From positions 1 through 42,672 of the forward strand of contig JAKAWQ010000030.1 of assembly GCA_021816925.1 (NCBI GenBank): 42,672 nt of DNA. The letters are read 5' to 3'. The notes under the pieces were generated by a model, which made no database searches, was not told the origin of the DNA, and saw nothing but the letters and a program-made list of their open reading frames with translations. Made by a program: the position numbers and the translations under genes. The DNA comes from Pseudomonadota bacterium (GTDB taxonomy: Bacteria; Pseudomonadota; Alphaproteobacteria; Acetobacterales; Acetobacteraceae). Position 1 is the stretch's first letter. Every line of letters starts with the position of its first letter. Positions 1 to 8,007 of this stretch are shown here, piece after piece.

Positions 1-120
1 GGGGTCCGCCCCGCCATTCTCGTAGCCGATGACAACGCTTGGCGTTTGCGCCCGAGGGGCGCCGAGCCAGAGGAAAAGAGCAATGGCACCGAGGCCAAAG
101 CGCAGGAAGAAACGGGACAT
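1..120 (-). CDS. ABC transporter substrate-binding protein, N-terminal part (TauA/SsuA-like)
   Basis: This is the first 40 codons of a minus-strand gene that runs off the window. The product begins with a clear Sec signal peptide: a basic start with two Arg, a hydrophobic core ALFLWLG, and a likely cut after APRAQ. The mature protein then begins with TPSVVIGYENGGADP. Export followed directly by a VVIGYxxGADP strand is typical of periplasmic binding proteins for taurine, sulfonates and related compounds. A strong ribosome site, GGGGAGG, sits about six bases before the ATG. The class III aminotransferase remnant just upstream would fit a taurine or omega-amino-acid locus. The family call rests on the first 15 mature residues only; the exported nature is much safer than the substrate. 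Confidence 0.55.
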   Translation of the reverse strand, partial: MSRFFLRFGLGAIALFLWLGAPRAQTPSVVIGYENGGADP

Positions 121-172
121 AGTACCTCCCCAGCAACTGATCGTTCTGATTGACGTTCTTGGCCCCTCCGGG

Positions 173-303
173 TCACAGCCTGTTCACTGTCTGTCGCAGG
201 ATGTCTATCACGTGGTCAAGCTGTCCGGTCTCGGCCACGAAGGCAGGCGCCATGATCAGCGTATCCCCAGTGGCCTTGAGATGCTACCCGGCGTCGAACA
301 GTT
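173..303 (-). pseudogene. C-terminal remnant of a class III (omega-amino acid:pyruvate-type) aminotransferase
   Basis: Read on the minus strand, this stretch gives FDAG-stop-HLKATGDTLIMAP, followed by AFVAETGQLDHVIDILRQTV, NRL and a stop. The GDTLIMAP block followed by an amphipathic helix is the standard last 35 residues of class III aminotransferases such as taurine-pyruvate or beta-alanine-pyruvate transaminases. An in-frame TAG sits where Leu is expected, five codons before GDT, and similarity ends abruptly near position 303 at the IS-derived sequence. The PLP lysine and the whole N-terminal part are absent, so this cannot be active. It lies 50 bases upstream of the TauA-like gene and is probably what is left of an operon partner cut by IS activity. 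Confidence 0.7.
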
Positions 304-382
304 GTGGCTAGCTAGTGGTTTGTCCGGTGTTTGTAGCTCGTGAAGTGTCCGGTTCAGTGGGCCTCCAAGCAGGGAGGGACAG

Positions 383-547
383 ATGGACCGGGCACGCATT
401 CACGAGGGGATTCGTCGGATGCGTTTCGAGGATGTGCTTGGTCGGGCGGAGCGGTCCGAACTGAGCCAGATGGAGGCGGCAGAGTTGCTTGGGATCAGCG
501 AACGGACGTTTCGCCGGACGTCCCTTGACAGCGCTGCCAGAGCCTGA
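383..547 (+). pseudogene. N-terminal stub of an ISNCY-type transposase
   Basis: The ATG at 383 opens a frame reading MDRARIHEGIRRMRFEDVLG and on through a helix-turn-helix (QMEAAELLGISERTFRR). This is the usual start of an ISNCY-group transposase. Coherent similarity stops after RTFRR; nine unrelated codons follow to a TGA at 545-547, so only about 46 of the usual 400 or more residues remain and the DDE core is gone. Just upstream, TGTCCGGT occurs twice (near 319 and 346), compatible with an IS end. The stub lies between the aminotransferase remnant and the MFS gene, marking an old insertion and deletion. The IS subgroup is recalled from family appearance, not searched. Confidence 0.65.
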
Positions 548-606
548 TCGGATCGCTGCTATCAATCTGTTTTGCCAAGAAAATTCGTGCGATGCGGGGG
601 GCAGGG

Positions 607-1956
607 ATGAACGAGGCGGCGGAACACGCCTTCACGGCGCTCGACGAGCAGCATCTTTCGCCCCGCCAGCTCTACGCCATCATCCTGGTGGCGCTCGGCG
701 AGTTCATCGACGGCTACGATCTGATCGTGATGGGCGCGGCCATCATCCTGCTCCGGCCGCAGTTCCACCTTTCTCCCTCCGCCATCGGCCTGCTCGGCGG
801 CGCCTCCTTCATCGGTGCGGCGCTCGGCATGGTTGTCTTCGGCGACCTCTCGGACCGGCTCGGGCGCCGCGCAATCTTCGTCGCCAACCTGATCTTCTTC
901 GTCGTCTTCTCGATTGCCTCCGCCTTCGTGACCTCTCTGCCGCAGCTTTTCATCGCCCGCTTCATGGTCGGCCTCGGCGTCGGAATGGATGTGCCGACCT
1001 CGATGGCCTACATCTCCGAAATCTCGCCGCGCCGGCGCCGCGGTTTTCTCTCCGGCATGGTCGTCAATCTCACCTGGGTGGTCGGTGCGATGCTATCCGC
1101 CATCATCGCGCTGCCGCTGATCCACTGGACCGGGCCCAACGCCTGGCGCTGGATGTTCGGCCTCGCCGCGGTTCCGGCCGCCCTGGTGCTGATCGGCCGT
1201 CAGATCCTCCCCGAGTCGCCGCGCTGGCTCATCCTCCATGGACGGATCGGCGAGGCACGGGCGGCGCTGGCGCGCTTCGGCGTGAAGGTGGACGACGCCA
1301 TGCTGGCCAAGATCGGCGCGCGCCGCGGCTCCTATGTCGAGCTCTTCCGTCCGCCCTGGCGCAATCGCGTGCTTCTGGTGGCACTCGCGTTCGTGCTCAA
1401 CTGCATCGCCGGGCCGCTGGCCACGATCGCCGCGCCGTTCGTCTTCCGCTCGGTCGGCGCGCTCTCCATCACCGCGAGCCTGCTCTTCAGCGCCGCCGTC
1501 TGGTTCGCGGGAATGCTCGGCCTCATCACCGGCGGCTTCCTCATCGACCGCATCGGCCGTCGCCGCCTCCTCTATCTCGGCGCCGTTCCTGCCGCGTGCT
1601 CGGCCCTCTTCATGAGCTTCGCCGGCCCCACGAACCCGGTGCCGCTCATCGTCGGCTATTTCTCCTTCGGGTATTTCCTCTGGCTCGGCCCGGCGTTCCT
1701 CTTCTGGGTCTGGTCGAGCGAGCTTTTCCCCACGCACTTGCGCGGCCGCTCGCAAGGCTTCTGCAACGGGCTCTGCCGGCTCGCGATCGCGGCCAACATC
1801 TTCCTCATTCCCGTGGGCGTCGCTTTGATCGGGTTCCGCCCCTCGATCATCATTCTTTCGATCCCGCTGTTCGCGCTCGCCCTGCTCGTCAGCCGGCTTT
1901 CGTTCCTCGACAGCGAACGGCTGAGCCTCGAAGTGCTGACCGAAACGGTGCGCTAG
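607..1956 (+). CDS. MFS transporter (sugar-porter/aromatic-acid-type)
   Basis: A 449-residue inner-membrane transporter with about 12 hydrophobic segments. Family marks are FIDGYDLIVMG in TM1, the motif-A loop GDLSDRLGRR after TM2, PESPRWLI after TM6, and the second-half equivalent GGFLIDRIGRRR. PESPRW is a sugar-porter signature, while DGYDL in TM1 is like proton-coupled aromatic or organic acid carriers, so the substrate is probably a small organic acid or sugar-like compound. I chose the ATG at 607 because GGGGGGCAGGG lies directly before it; the ATG at 592 would place this ribosome site inside the gene. The neighbours are hydrolases for amide-type bonds, so import of a cyclic amide or its product is plausible (inference). 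Confidence 0.88.
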   Translation: MNEAAEHAFTALDEQHLSPRQLYAIILVALGEFIDGYDLIVMGAAIILLRPQFHLSPSAIGLLGGASFIGAALGMVVFGDLSDRLGRRAIFVANLIFFVVFSIASAFVTSLPQLFIARFMVGLGVGMDVPTSMAYISEISPRRRRGFLSGMVVNLTWVVGAMLSAIIALPLIHWTGPNAWRWMFGLAAVPAALVLIGRQILPESPRWLILHGRIGEARAALARFGVKVDDAMLAKIGARRGSYVELFRPPWRNRVLLVALAFVLNCIAGPLATIAAPFVFRSVGALSITASLLFSAAVWFAGMLGLITGGFLIDRIGRRRLLYLGAVPAACSALFMSFAGPTNPVPLIVGYFSFGYFLWLGPAFLFWVWSSELFPTHLRGRSQGFCNGLCRLAIAANIFLIPVGVALIGFRPSIIILSIPLFALALLVSRLSFLDSERLSLEVLTETVR

Positions 1957-2060
1957 GGCGGATCGCGCGTGACTGGAATCGCGAAGCGATCGAGGTGCGC
2001 GTGAATCCGCTCGGGAAAACGAAGGAGAGCGTTTTCAGACTGGCTGAAAACGCTCTAAGG
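1953..2060. repeat. Interspersed extragenic repeat, copy 1
   Basis: A roughly 105-base element with GCGGATCGCG at the left, GTGAATCCGCTCGGG in the middle, then AAACGAAGGAGAGCG, ending in a long perfect hairpin. A second copy starting right after a stop codon near 5690 shares GCGGATCGCG, TGAATCCGCTCGGG and AAACGAAAGAGAGCG in the same order. Its position immediately downstream of coding regions in both places suggests a REP/RUP-like extragenic family. The two copies were found by eye. Confidence 0.65.
2026..2056. terminator. Perfect 13-bp hairpin between convergent genes
   Basis: AGAGCGTTTTCAG, a five-base loop and CTGAAAACGCTCT form a perfect 13-bp stem. It lies between the convergent MFS and deacetylase genes, so it could stop transcription in both directions. 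It is also the right end of the extragenic repeat, and T runs are short, so termination is inferred from position and stem strength. Confidence 0.5.
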
Positions 2061-2066
2061 CCCGCG

Positions 2067-2088
2067 CGGCGCCTCCTTGGCGCCGTTT
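2067..2088 (+). terminator. GC-rich hairpin followed by T residues
   Basis: CGGCGCC, loop TCCTT, GGCGCCG, then TTT. It lies 110 bases after the MFS stop and would serve as a rho-independent-like terminator for that gene, although the T tract is only three bases long. Confidence 0.4.
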
Positions 2089-2092
2089 CCGC

Positions 2093-2998
2093 TCAGGCTC
2101 GCTCCTTGCACCAGCGGGCAACCTGCTCGTGCGTCGCGAACCAGGAGCCGCCCTTGGCCTTCATGTGCGCGATGAGCCGCGCCAGCACCGGCATCCGCGA
2201 GCGGTGCCCGCTGATGTGCGGGTGCATCGTCAGGATGTAAAGGCCCCGTTCCTCCCAGGCGCCGTCGAATTCGGCGCGGAAAATCTCTTCCACGCCCGAT
2301 GGCGGCGTATAGGGGCGAAGCCCGCTGAAGCGCACCATGTTGAAATAGACGGCGTCGTCACGAATCCATTCCGGCGGCAGCTCGACAATTCCCGTGGGCT
2401 CTCCGCCGTCCGTCAGCTCATAGGGATCGTCGTCCGCCATCAGGCTGGAATCGTAGAGAAGCCCCATCTCGCGGATGATCGCGAGCGTGTTCGGGGAAAA
2501 GTCCCAGCTTGCGGTGCGCATGCCGACCGGCGCGCGGCCGGCGAGCTTCGCAAGCACCTCGGCCGCGCGGCGCGAGAGATCGCGCTCGGCCGCCGCGGGG
2601 AGCGTCGTGTTGCGCTCATGAATCCAGGAATGGATGCCGATCTCGTGCCCTTCGGCGGCGAGCGCCCGCACCTCATCCGGATAGAGGAGCGCGGAAACCG
2701 CCGGGTAGAAGAACGTGGCCGGAATTTGCTCCCGCTCGAGGAGCTTCCTGATGCGCGGAATGGCCCGGCGCGAGCCGTACTGGCCCTGGCTGATCCGCAT
2801 CGGGCTCTCCTCGGCGTCCCGCAGCGGAATCGTGTCGTGATCCGCATCGAACGAAAGCGCCACCGCGCAACGCGCGCCGTTCGGCCAGGCCGTCGGCTTG
2901 AGGCTCCGGCCCGCGCGGGCCACGCCCACGATCCGCCGCCACTTCTCCTCGGGCCACTGCCAGGGTTCGCTCTGCGGGGCGCTGCCGCTCTGATCCAT
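2093..2998 (-). CDS. Polysaccharide-deacetylase-family amidohydrolase (PuuE allantoinase/cyclic imide hydrolase-like)
   Basis: A 301-residue cytoplasmic protein of the NodB-homology fold. The metal site is visible as SFDADHD (Asp51, Asp53) and H123-x3-H127 in HSWIHE; later blocks are RTASWDFSPNT and ILTMHPHISGHRSRM. There is no signal peptide, unlike true cell-wall deacetylases, and the size and HPHISGHR ending match the PuuE/imidase/PgdA-like branch whose members hydrolyse allantoin, cyclic imides or related small molecules. AAGGAA lies nine bases before the ATG. It diverges from the amidase gene across only 69 bases, and an imide hydrolase followed by a half-amide amidase would be a sensible pathway. 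The substrate is inferred from context, and peptidoglycan modification cannot be excluded. Confidence 0.82.
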   Translation of the reverse strand: MDQSGSAPQSEPWQWPEEKWRRIVGVARAGRSLKPTAWPNGARCAVALSFDADHDTIPLRDAEESPMRISQGQYGSRRAIPRIRKLLEREQIPATFFYPAVSALLYPDEVRALAAEGHEIGIHSWIHERNTTLPAAAERDLSRRAAEVLAKLAGRAPVGMRTASWDFSPNTLAIIREMGLLYDSSLMADDDPYELTDGGEPTGIVELPPEWIRDDAVYFNMVRFSGLRPYTPPSGVEEIFRAEFDGAWEERGLYILTMHPHISGHRSRMPVLARLIAHMKAKGGSWFATHEQVARWCKERA

Positions 2999-3067
2999 GA
3001 CGGGGGTTTCCTTGCCGGTCCTGACTGCTCATGCTGCCCCTCTTCGCCCGACCGCGAAAGAGACGCC

Positions 3068-4459
3068 ATGCGCAACCCCGCCCTGATGAGCGCCGAAGAG
3101 CTTCTGGATCATTATGCGCGGCAGCGCTTGAGCCCGGTCGAGGCACTGGCCGCGATCACCGGGCGCATCTCGCGCCACAACCCTTCGCTCAACGCGTTCG
3201 TCGTGCTGAACCCCGCCGCCGAGGCAGCCGCCGGGGAAAGCACGAAGCGCTGGCGCGCGGGCCGGCCGCTCGGATTGCTCGACGGCGTGCCCTGCACGGT
3301 GAAGGATCTCGTCGATCTCGCCGGCTTTCCTACGCGCCGCGGCAGCCGGCTCTCGAGCGAGGAACCGGTCGCGCACGACGCTCCCTCCGTGCTCGGCCTC
3401 AAGGCCGCGGGCGCGGTGATCGTCGGCAAAACCACCACCACCGAATACGGCTGGAAGTCCCCGGGCGATTCGCCGCTCACCGGCATCACCCGCAATCCCT
3501 GGAACCCGCGTCGCACGCCGGGCGGCTCCTCGGCCGGCGCAGCAGCGGCATGCGCCGCCGGCTTCGGCCCTCTGCATCTCGGCACCGACGGCGGCGGCTC
3601 CATCCGCATTCCGGCCGCCTGGTCGGGAGTCGTCGGCCTCAAGCCGAGTTTCGGGCGCGTGCCGCAATGGCCGGCGGGCGCCTTCGCCTCCGTTGCGGTC
3701 GCCGGCCCGATGACGCGCACCGTGCGCGACGCGGCGCTGATGCTCTCGGCGATCGCCCGCTTCGATCATCGCGACCCGTACGCGCTCCCCGACGATCCGC
3801 GCGATTGGCGCGAGGGGATCGAGGCGGGCGTTTCCGGGATGCACGTGGCCCTGCTGGCGAACCACGGCTTCGAAGCACTTCTCGATCCCGCCGGCCGGGA
3901 GGCGCTGGAGCACGCCGCCCATCTCTTCCGTGAGGCAGGCGCGGTGGTGGAAGAGGTAGATCCGGACCTGCCGGACACGCGCACCATCTTCGGCCGCGTG
4001 TGGGGAATGGCGCTCGCCCGCCTCGTCGCCTCCTTCCCGGAAGCGGAGCGGCGCTTGCTCGACCCCGGGCTGCTCGAGGTAGCGGCGAGCGAAGGACGCA
4101 TGACTGCGTCGGAATTCCTGGACGCGGAATCGCTCCGGCTGGCCACCGCCCACCGCATGGCATCGTTGCACCGGCGCTACGACATCCTCCTCTGCCCGAC
4201 GGTGCCCAACCCGCCGCCGCTCGCCGACGCACCCACCCGGGATCCGATCCGCGCACTCTGGAAGGAGTGGGCGCCCTGGACCTTCACCTTCAATCTGAGC
4301 CGGCAGCCGGCGATCAGCCTGCCCATGGCCCTGGACGAAACCGGCCTGCCGCGTTCCGTGCAGATCGCCGCCGCGCTCTATCGCGACGACCTTGTGCTGC
4401 GCGCGGCGCGCACGCTCGAACGGATGGGCGACATCCTCGGCTGCGCGACCATGCCCTGA
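3068..4459 (+). CDS. Amidase (amidase-signature family)
   Basis: A 463-residue amidase-signature hydrolase, soluble, with the full Ser-cisSer-Lys triad: Lys79 in GVPCTVKDLVD, Ser154 in TPGGSSAG and the nucleophile Ser178 in GTDGGGSIRIPAAWSG. The length is normal for the family (about 450-500). It cleaves a carboxamide to acid and ammonia; the family does not predict the substrate. The ATG at 3068 is preceded by GAAAGAGA; upstream in-frame codons belong to the opposite-strand gene. It lies head-to-head with the deacetylase-family gene and 50 bases before the M20 gene on the same strand, so amidase and M20 are probably co-transcribed. GatA is unlikely: no gatB/gatC neighbours. Confidence 0.9.
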   Translation: MRNPALMSAEELLDHYARQRLSPVEALAAITGRISRHNPSLNAFVVLNPAAEAAAGESTKRWRAGRPLGLLDGVPCTVKDLVDLAGFPTRRGSRLSSEEPVAHDAPSVLGLKAAGAVIVGKTTTTEYGWKSPGDSPLTGITRNPWNPRRTPGGSSAGAAAACAAGFGPLHLGTDGGGSIRIPAAWSGVVGLKPSFGRVPQWPAGAFASVAVAGPMTRTVRDAALMLSAIARFDHRDPYALPDDPRDWREGIEAGVSGMHVALLANHGFEALLDPAGREALEHAAHLFREAGAVVEEVDPDLPDTRTIFGRVWGMALARLVASFPEAERRLLDPGLLEVAASEGRMTASEFLDAESLRLATAHRMASLHRRYDILLCPTVPNPPPLADAPTRDPIRALWKEWAPWTFTFNLSRQPAISLPMALDETGLPRSVQIAAALYRDDLVLRAARTLERMGDILGCATMP

Positions 4460-4509
4460 CTGCGGCACGCTCGCGGCGGCCGCGCAACCGGAGAGGAGAG
4501 AGTGACACC

Positions 4510-5691
4510 GTGACTACCCCCGACACCGCAACGAAAATCACCGCCTGGCTCGCGGAACAGCAGTCGGCGATGGTGGCATTGCTCCGCGAGATCGTCTCGA
4601 TCGACAGCGGCAGCTACAACAAGCCCGGCATCGACGCCGTCGGCGCCGCCCTCCGCCGCTTCCTGGAAGGCCAGGGCATCACCGTCGAGACCTTGCCGCA
4701 AGCGAAGCACGGCGATTGCCTGCGCGCCCTCGTTCCGGCCGCGACCGCCGGCGCCAACGCCGGCCGCACCATCGTGCTGATGGGCCATCGTGACACGGTC
4801 TATCCCGATGGCGAGGTCGCGCGCCGGCCCTTTACCGTAGAGGACGGCATCGCCACCGGCCCGGGTGTGGCCGACATGAAGGCGGGCCTCGTCATGAACT
4901 CTTTCGTGCTCGCGGCCTTCGCCCGCTTCAGGGCCGCGCCGGCACCGCTCGTCGGCCTCTTCACCGGCGATGAGGAGATCGGCAGCCCGGAAGGCCGGCC
5001 CGTCATCGAAGCCGAGGCCCGCAACGCGCGCGCGGTCTTCAACAGCGAGCCCGGCCGGCTTTCCGGCAATGTCGTGAGCGGGCGCAAGGGCGGCGTCTTC
5101 ATGGTGATGCGCATCACCGGCAAGGCCGCGCATTCGGGGGGCAATTTCACCGAAGGCATCAGCGCTATCGAGGAGCTTGCACGCAAGATCCAGGCAATCC
5201 ACGCACTGACCGATCTCGCCCGCGGCATCACCCTCAACGTGGGGCTGGTCTCGGGCGGGCAGAGCGTGAACACGGTGGCGCCCTGGGCGGAGGGGCAGAT
5301 CGACCTTCGCTACGTCCGGCCCGCAGACCGTGCCGCGGTCATGGACCGCATCGAGGCGATCGTGACGCAAAGCTCCGTCCCCGGAACGAGCGCCACCCTG
5401 GCGATCCGCGGCGAATTCCTCCCGCTTTCCGAAACCGATTCCTCGAAGCGGCTGCTCGAGATCTACCGCAAGGCAGCAGAGGCCAGCGGATTTGCAACGA
5501 GTGGAGAATTCGCCGGCGGATGCGCCGATTCCGGCTTCACCGCCGCACTCGGCGTGCCGACGATCTGCGCGGTCGGCCCGGTCGGCGGCAAGGCGCATAG
5601 CCCAGAGGAATTCCTGCGGCTCGAAAGCCTCGTGCCGCGCGCCGCGGCCACCGTGCGCGCGATCCTCGATCTCGGCGCCGGCAGCCTGTAG
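4510..5691 (+). CDS. M20-family metallohydrolase (glutamate carboxypeptidase/ArgE-like)
   Basis: A 393-residue zinc-dependent amidohydrolase or peptidase of the M20 family. Metal and catalytic residues are visible in order: His93 (GHRDTVYP), Asp122 (GPGVADMKAG), the Glu155-Glu156 pair (FTGDEEIGS), Glu180 (NSEPG) and a late His in GGKAHSPEEF. A dimerisation lid (KAAHSGG onward) lies between the two halves of the catalytic domain. I chose the GTG at 4510 because GGAGAGGAGAG lies just before it and the protein then begins at the usual family position. The gene is 50 bases after the amidase. It probably removes an N-acyl, N-carbamoyl or peptide group from an intermediate made by the two upstream hydrolases (inference). 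No signal peptide was seen. Confidence 0.9.
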   Translation: MTTPDTATKITAWLAEQQSAMVALLREIVSIDSGSYNKPGIDAVGAALRRFLEGQGITVETLPQAKHGDCLRALVPAATAGANAGRTIVLMGHRDTVYPDGEVARRPFTVEDGIATGPGVADMKAGLVMNSFVLAAFARFRAAPAPLVGLFTGDEEIGSPEGRPVIEAEARNARAVFNSEPGRLSGNVVSGRKGGVFMVMRITGKAAHSGGNFTEGISAIEELARKIQAIHALTDLARGITLNVGLVSGGQSVNTVAPWAEGQIDLRYVRPADRAAVMDRIEAIVTQSSVPGTSATLAIRGEFLPLSETDSSKRLLEIYRKAAEASGFATSGEFAGGCADSGFTAALGVPTICAVGPVGGKAHSPEEFLRLESLVPRAAATVRAILDLGAGSL

Positions 5692-6065
5692 AGCGGATCG
5701 CGCTGGACGGGAAAGCGAAGCCGTTCAGGAGCCCATGAATCCGCTCGGGCAAACGAAAGAGAGCGCTTCCATACCGCCCGGCGATGAGACGGACCCCTTG
5801 CCTCCGCCGGAATCCCAACACCCGTCGTCACGGCACGTCCCCCAGCTTTGTCATCGCGAGCTTCCCTCTCCCCTTGGGAGAGGGCCGGGGTGGGCGACTG
5901 TCTTCCGCGCGCAAGCCGCGACGTGGCGCTCTCGATCGACCCTCGCCTCCGCCGTCCCCACACCTCCCCTCCCATCCGCCTCCCATCCCCGGCCACGCCA
6001 CCCCGCGACAGCCTAGCTCACCCCCCATCGCCGGTTGGCATCAGTCAGGCTGAAAACGCTCCAGC
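5691..6065. repeat. Extragenic repeat copy 2, split by a second repeat element
   Basis: This gene-free stretch is repeat material. Bases 5691-5765 match the left part of the 1953-2060 element. The expected right end (CAGTCAGGCTGAAAACGCTCC) appears only at about 6042-6063. Between them lies a different element: TCCCAACACCCGTCGTCACGG near 5813, a CTCTCCCCTTGGGAGAG palindrome near 5870, then a C-rich tract to about 6020. The second element recurs in reverse near 17085-17155. The simplest reading is one repeat inserted into another. Confidence 0.5.
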
Positions 6066-6079
6066 CTTGGCGCACCCGC

Positions 6080-6421
6080 TCAGCCCGGCCGGCAAAAATC
6101 GTGCTGCTCATAGCCGCCGGTGCTGGACGCGCGCAAAATCCGGAGATCGCCGGTCGCCCGATCCATCGAATAGAAACCCTCATCGGCCCGGTCATGCCAC
6201 GAAATCCGCCGCCCGGTGATCGTGGCGGGCCAGGAATCGACGGTCTTCTGCGCAAAATCGACCGTCACGTTCCACTGCGCGCCGCTCACGGGGTTGGTGC
6301 ACCTGAAAACCGTCGGCGCGGCCTGCGCGGGAACGGGCCGTGCGGCAATCGTTGCACTGTAGAAACCAGCCGCCGCCAGCATCGCGCGGATCCGCCGGCG
6401 CCTTCGCCGTTCGTCACCCAT
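6080..6421 (-). CDS. Small exported hypothetical protein
   Basis: A 113-residue protein. A basic start (GDERRRRRRIR) leads into a short hydrophobic stretch, MLAAAGFYSATIAA, and a likely signal-peptidase site around PAQA-AP; the run of Arg could also suit Tat-like export, but no RRxFLK motif is present. The mature part has two Cys (FRCTNP and HDFCRPG) near its two ends, placed to form a disulfide, and a W-rich, beta-looking middle. I do not recognise the family. It has no co-directional partner and starts head-to-head with the Uma2 remnant. The second Met (residue 14) is a possible alternative start. Confidence 0.6.
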   Translation of the reverse strand: MGDERRRRRRIRAMLAAAGFYSATIAARPVPAQAAPTVFRCTNPVSGAQWNVTVDFAQKTVDSWPATITGRRISWHDRADEGFYSMDRATGDLRILRASSTGGYEQHDFCRPG

Positions 6422-6430
6422 GCGCGGACT

Positions 6431-6784
6431 ATGCCACGCCCCTCCCGCCGCCGCGAGGTCCCGGACCTCGCGGTGACCTGTTCTGGCTACGAAACGGAAG
6501 AGGCCGCGCTCACCGATCCTGTCCTGTCGATCCGGATTCTCTCGCCGAGCAATCAGGCCGAAACCCGGTCGAACGTCTGGGCCTACACGACCATCCCGAG
6601 CGTGCGTGAGATCCTTGTGGTGAAAACCGCCGCCATCGGCGCCGAGCTCCTGCGCCGCAATCCCGACGGTACCTGGCCGAAGCGCCCCGTCACCACCGAA
6701 TCCACCGGCCTCGTGCTCGAAAGCGTCGATTTCCGCACGCCCCTCCCCGCGCTCTATCGGACGACACGCCTGGCGCGCCCTTAA
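6431..6784 (+). pseudogene. C-terminal remnant of a Uma2-family (DUF820) nuclease-like protein
   Basis: The 117 codons from the ATG at 6431 match only the last two thirds of a Uma2 protein: VPDLAVTC, then LSIRILSPSNQAETR, SVREILVV and a final LPALYR block. The usual first 70 or so residues (the YELIDGE part) are missing. The usual EVLSPS glutamate, a nuclease-fold active residue, appears as Arg in SIRILSPS. Both facts suggest a decayed gene. Uma2 genes are common stand-alone or mobile-associated accessories. The upstream boundary coincides with the start of the small exported gene on the other strand. Confidence 0.6.
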
Positions 6785-6832
6785 CGCCCCCGCCGCCTTG
6801 CCTCCCGCGGGCGCAGTCCTCGAGGAGGCGCG

Positions 6833-7963
6833 TCAGGCGGGGGCGGTCTCGATCAGCGCATCGCGGACACGCTCGGCGACGATCCTCGCCTCGCCGTCCT
6901 GAAGCGGCTCGGGCGCCAGCGTGAACACCGTTCGGCCGATCGCGCGGACCGAGATTCCGGGCGACCCCCGGCCGAGCAGCCGCAGCACGTCATTACGCCG
7001 CCCGCCGTCGCGCACATCGACCCAGACACGCGGGATCGGCACCGGGTGCAGATCGTGCTCCTCCGGCATATCGATAACGGAACGGATCTCCGCGTGCGGC
7101 AGGTTCCGCAGGAAGCCGAGCATGGTCTCCACCCGTTCCTCCCAGACCAGACGCTTCTTCCCGAAGCCCTCGGCGAGCGTCTGCTCGACGGCAACGACCA
7201 GCCCCGCAATCTCCTCTTTGCCCACCTTCATCGCCCGCCCGATGGTGTTCTGATTGGGAAAGGAGTTGAGTGCGCAGCAGCCGACGAGGTCGCGGCCACC
7301 GAGGATGAGGCCGGAGGTCTGCGGCCCGCCGAGCCCCTTGCCGCCGCTGATGATGACGAGATCGGCGCCGGCAGCGGCAATGCCGGCGAGATTGTCGAGC
7401 GGGGGGATCTCGGAGGCGGCATCGACGATCACCGGCACGCCGGCCTGATGCGCGATGTCGATCACCGAGGAAAGCGGCAGCGTGTTCCGCCCCTCGTAGG
7501 CGACGAAATAGAGAACGGCCGCGGTCTTGTCGGTGATCGCCTTCTCGAGCTCCCACGCGGCGGTGTCGCCGGCAAGGCCGATCTCGCGGAAGGCGATGCC
7601 GACCTGGCGCACGCAGCCGTCATAATGGTTGCGGTGGAAGCGATGCACGACGATCTCGTTCTTCATCCCCGCCGTGTCGGGAAGCCGGGTGATTTTCGCC
7701 GGATCGCGCCCGGCGACGCAGGCGGCGGTGGCAACGGCAAGTCCGGCCGCCGCGCTGTTGACCACGAGCACGGCCTCGACGCCGATCAGTCGCGCGAGGT
7801 GCTCGCCCGCTCGCGCGAGAAGCTCGGCGATATCGACATAGGATCGCGCGGCCTGGCGCATCGCATCGAGCACGGGATCGCTCATCAGCGATCCGCCGAC
7901 CTTGCTCGCGTGGCCCTGCGCGTTGATCACCCGCTTCACGCCGAGCCGATCATAGATGTCCAT
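6833..7963 (-). CDS. SelA/DgaE-like PLP-dependent enzyme
   Basis: A 376-residue fold-type I PLP enzyme of the SelA-related (DgaE/YhfS) branch. It begins DIYDRLGVKRVINAQGHAS as those proteins do. The likely PLP lysine is Lys209 in IISGGKGLGGPQTSG, with the cofactor Asp181 in VDAASEIPP. It lacks the N-terminal tRNA-binding region of true selenocysteine synthase. Known relatives act on D-glucosaminate and similar amino compounds (dehydratase) or as lyases or transaminases. GGAGGA lies before the ATG. It follows the APC permease gene by 44 bases on the same strand, so uptake and breakdown of an amino compound is likely. No DgaF-type aldolase or selB/selC gene is nearby. The precise reaction is unknown. 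Confidence 0.82.
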   Translation of the reverse strand: MDIYDRLGVKRVINAQGHASKVGGSLMSDPVLDAMRQAARSYVDIAELLARAGEHLARLIGVEAVLVVNSAAAGLAVATAACVAGRDPAKITRLPDTAGMKNEIVVHRFHRNHYDGCVRQVGIAFREIGLAGDTAAWELEKAITDKTAAVLYFVAYEGRNTLPLSSVIDIAHQAGVPVIVDAASEIPPLDNLAGIAAAGADLVIISGGKGLGGPQTSGLILGGRDLVGCCALNSFPNQNTIGRAMKVGKEEIAGLVVAVEQTLAEGFGKKRLVWEERVETMLGFLRNLPHAEIRSVIDMPEEHDLHPVPIPRVWVDVRDGGRRNDVLRLLGRGSPGISVRAIGRTVFTLAPEPLQDGEARIVAERVRDALIETAPA

Positions 7964-8007
7964 GGACAATTGTTCCTCCGTTGGCGCCCGAGCTGCCGGC
8001 GGGGTGT

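Noticed and set aside
489-2240. A 583-codon plus-strand frame across the MFS gene
   Set aside because: It is an Arg/His/Pro-rich shadow of the MFS gene in another frame, common in GC-rich DNA.
6833-7963. Selenocysteine synthase selA
   Set aside because: It is about 85 residues shorter than SelA, lacks the N-terminal tRNA-binding part and has no selB or selC nearby.
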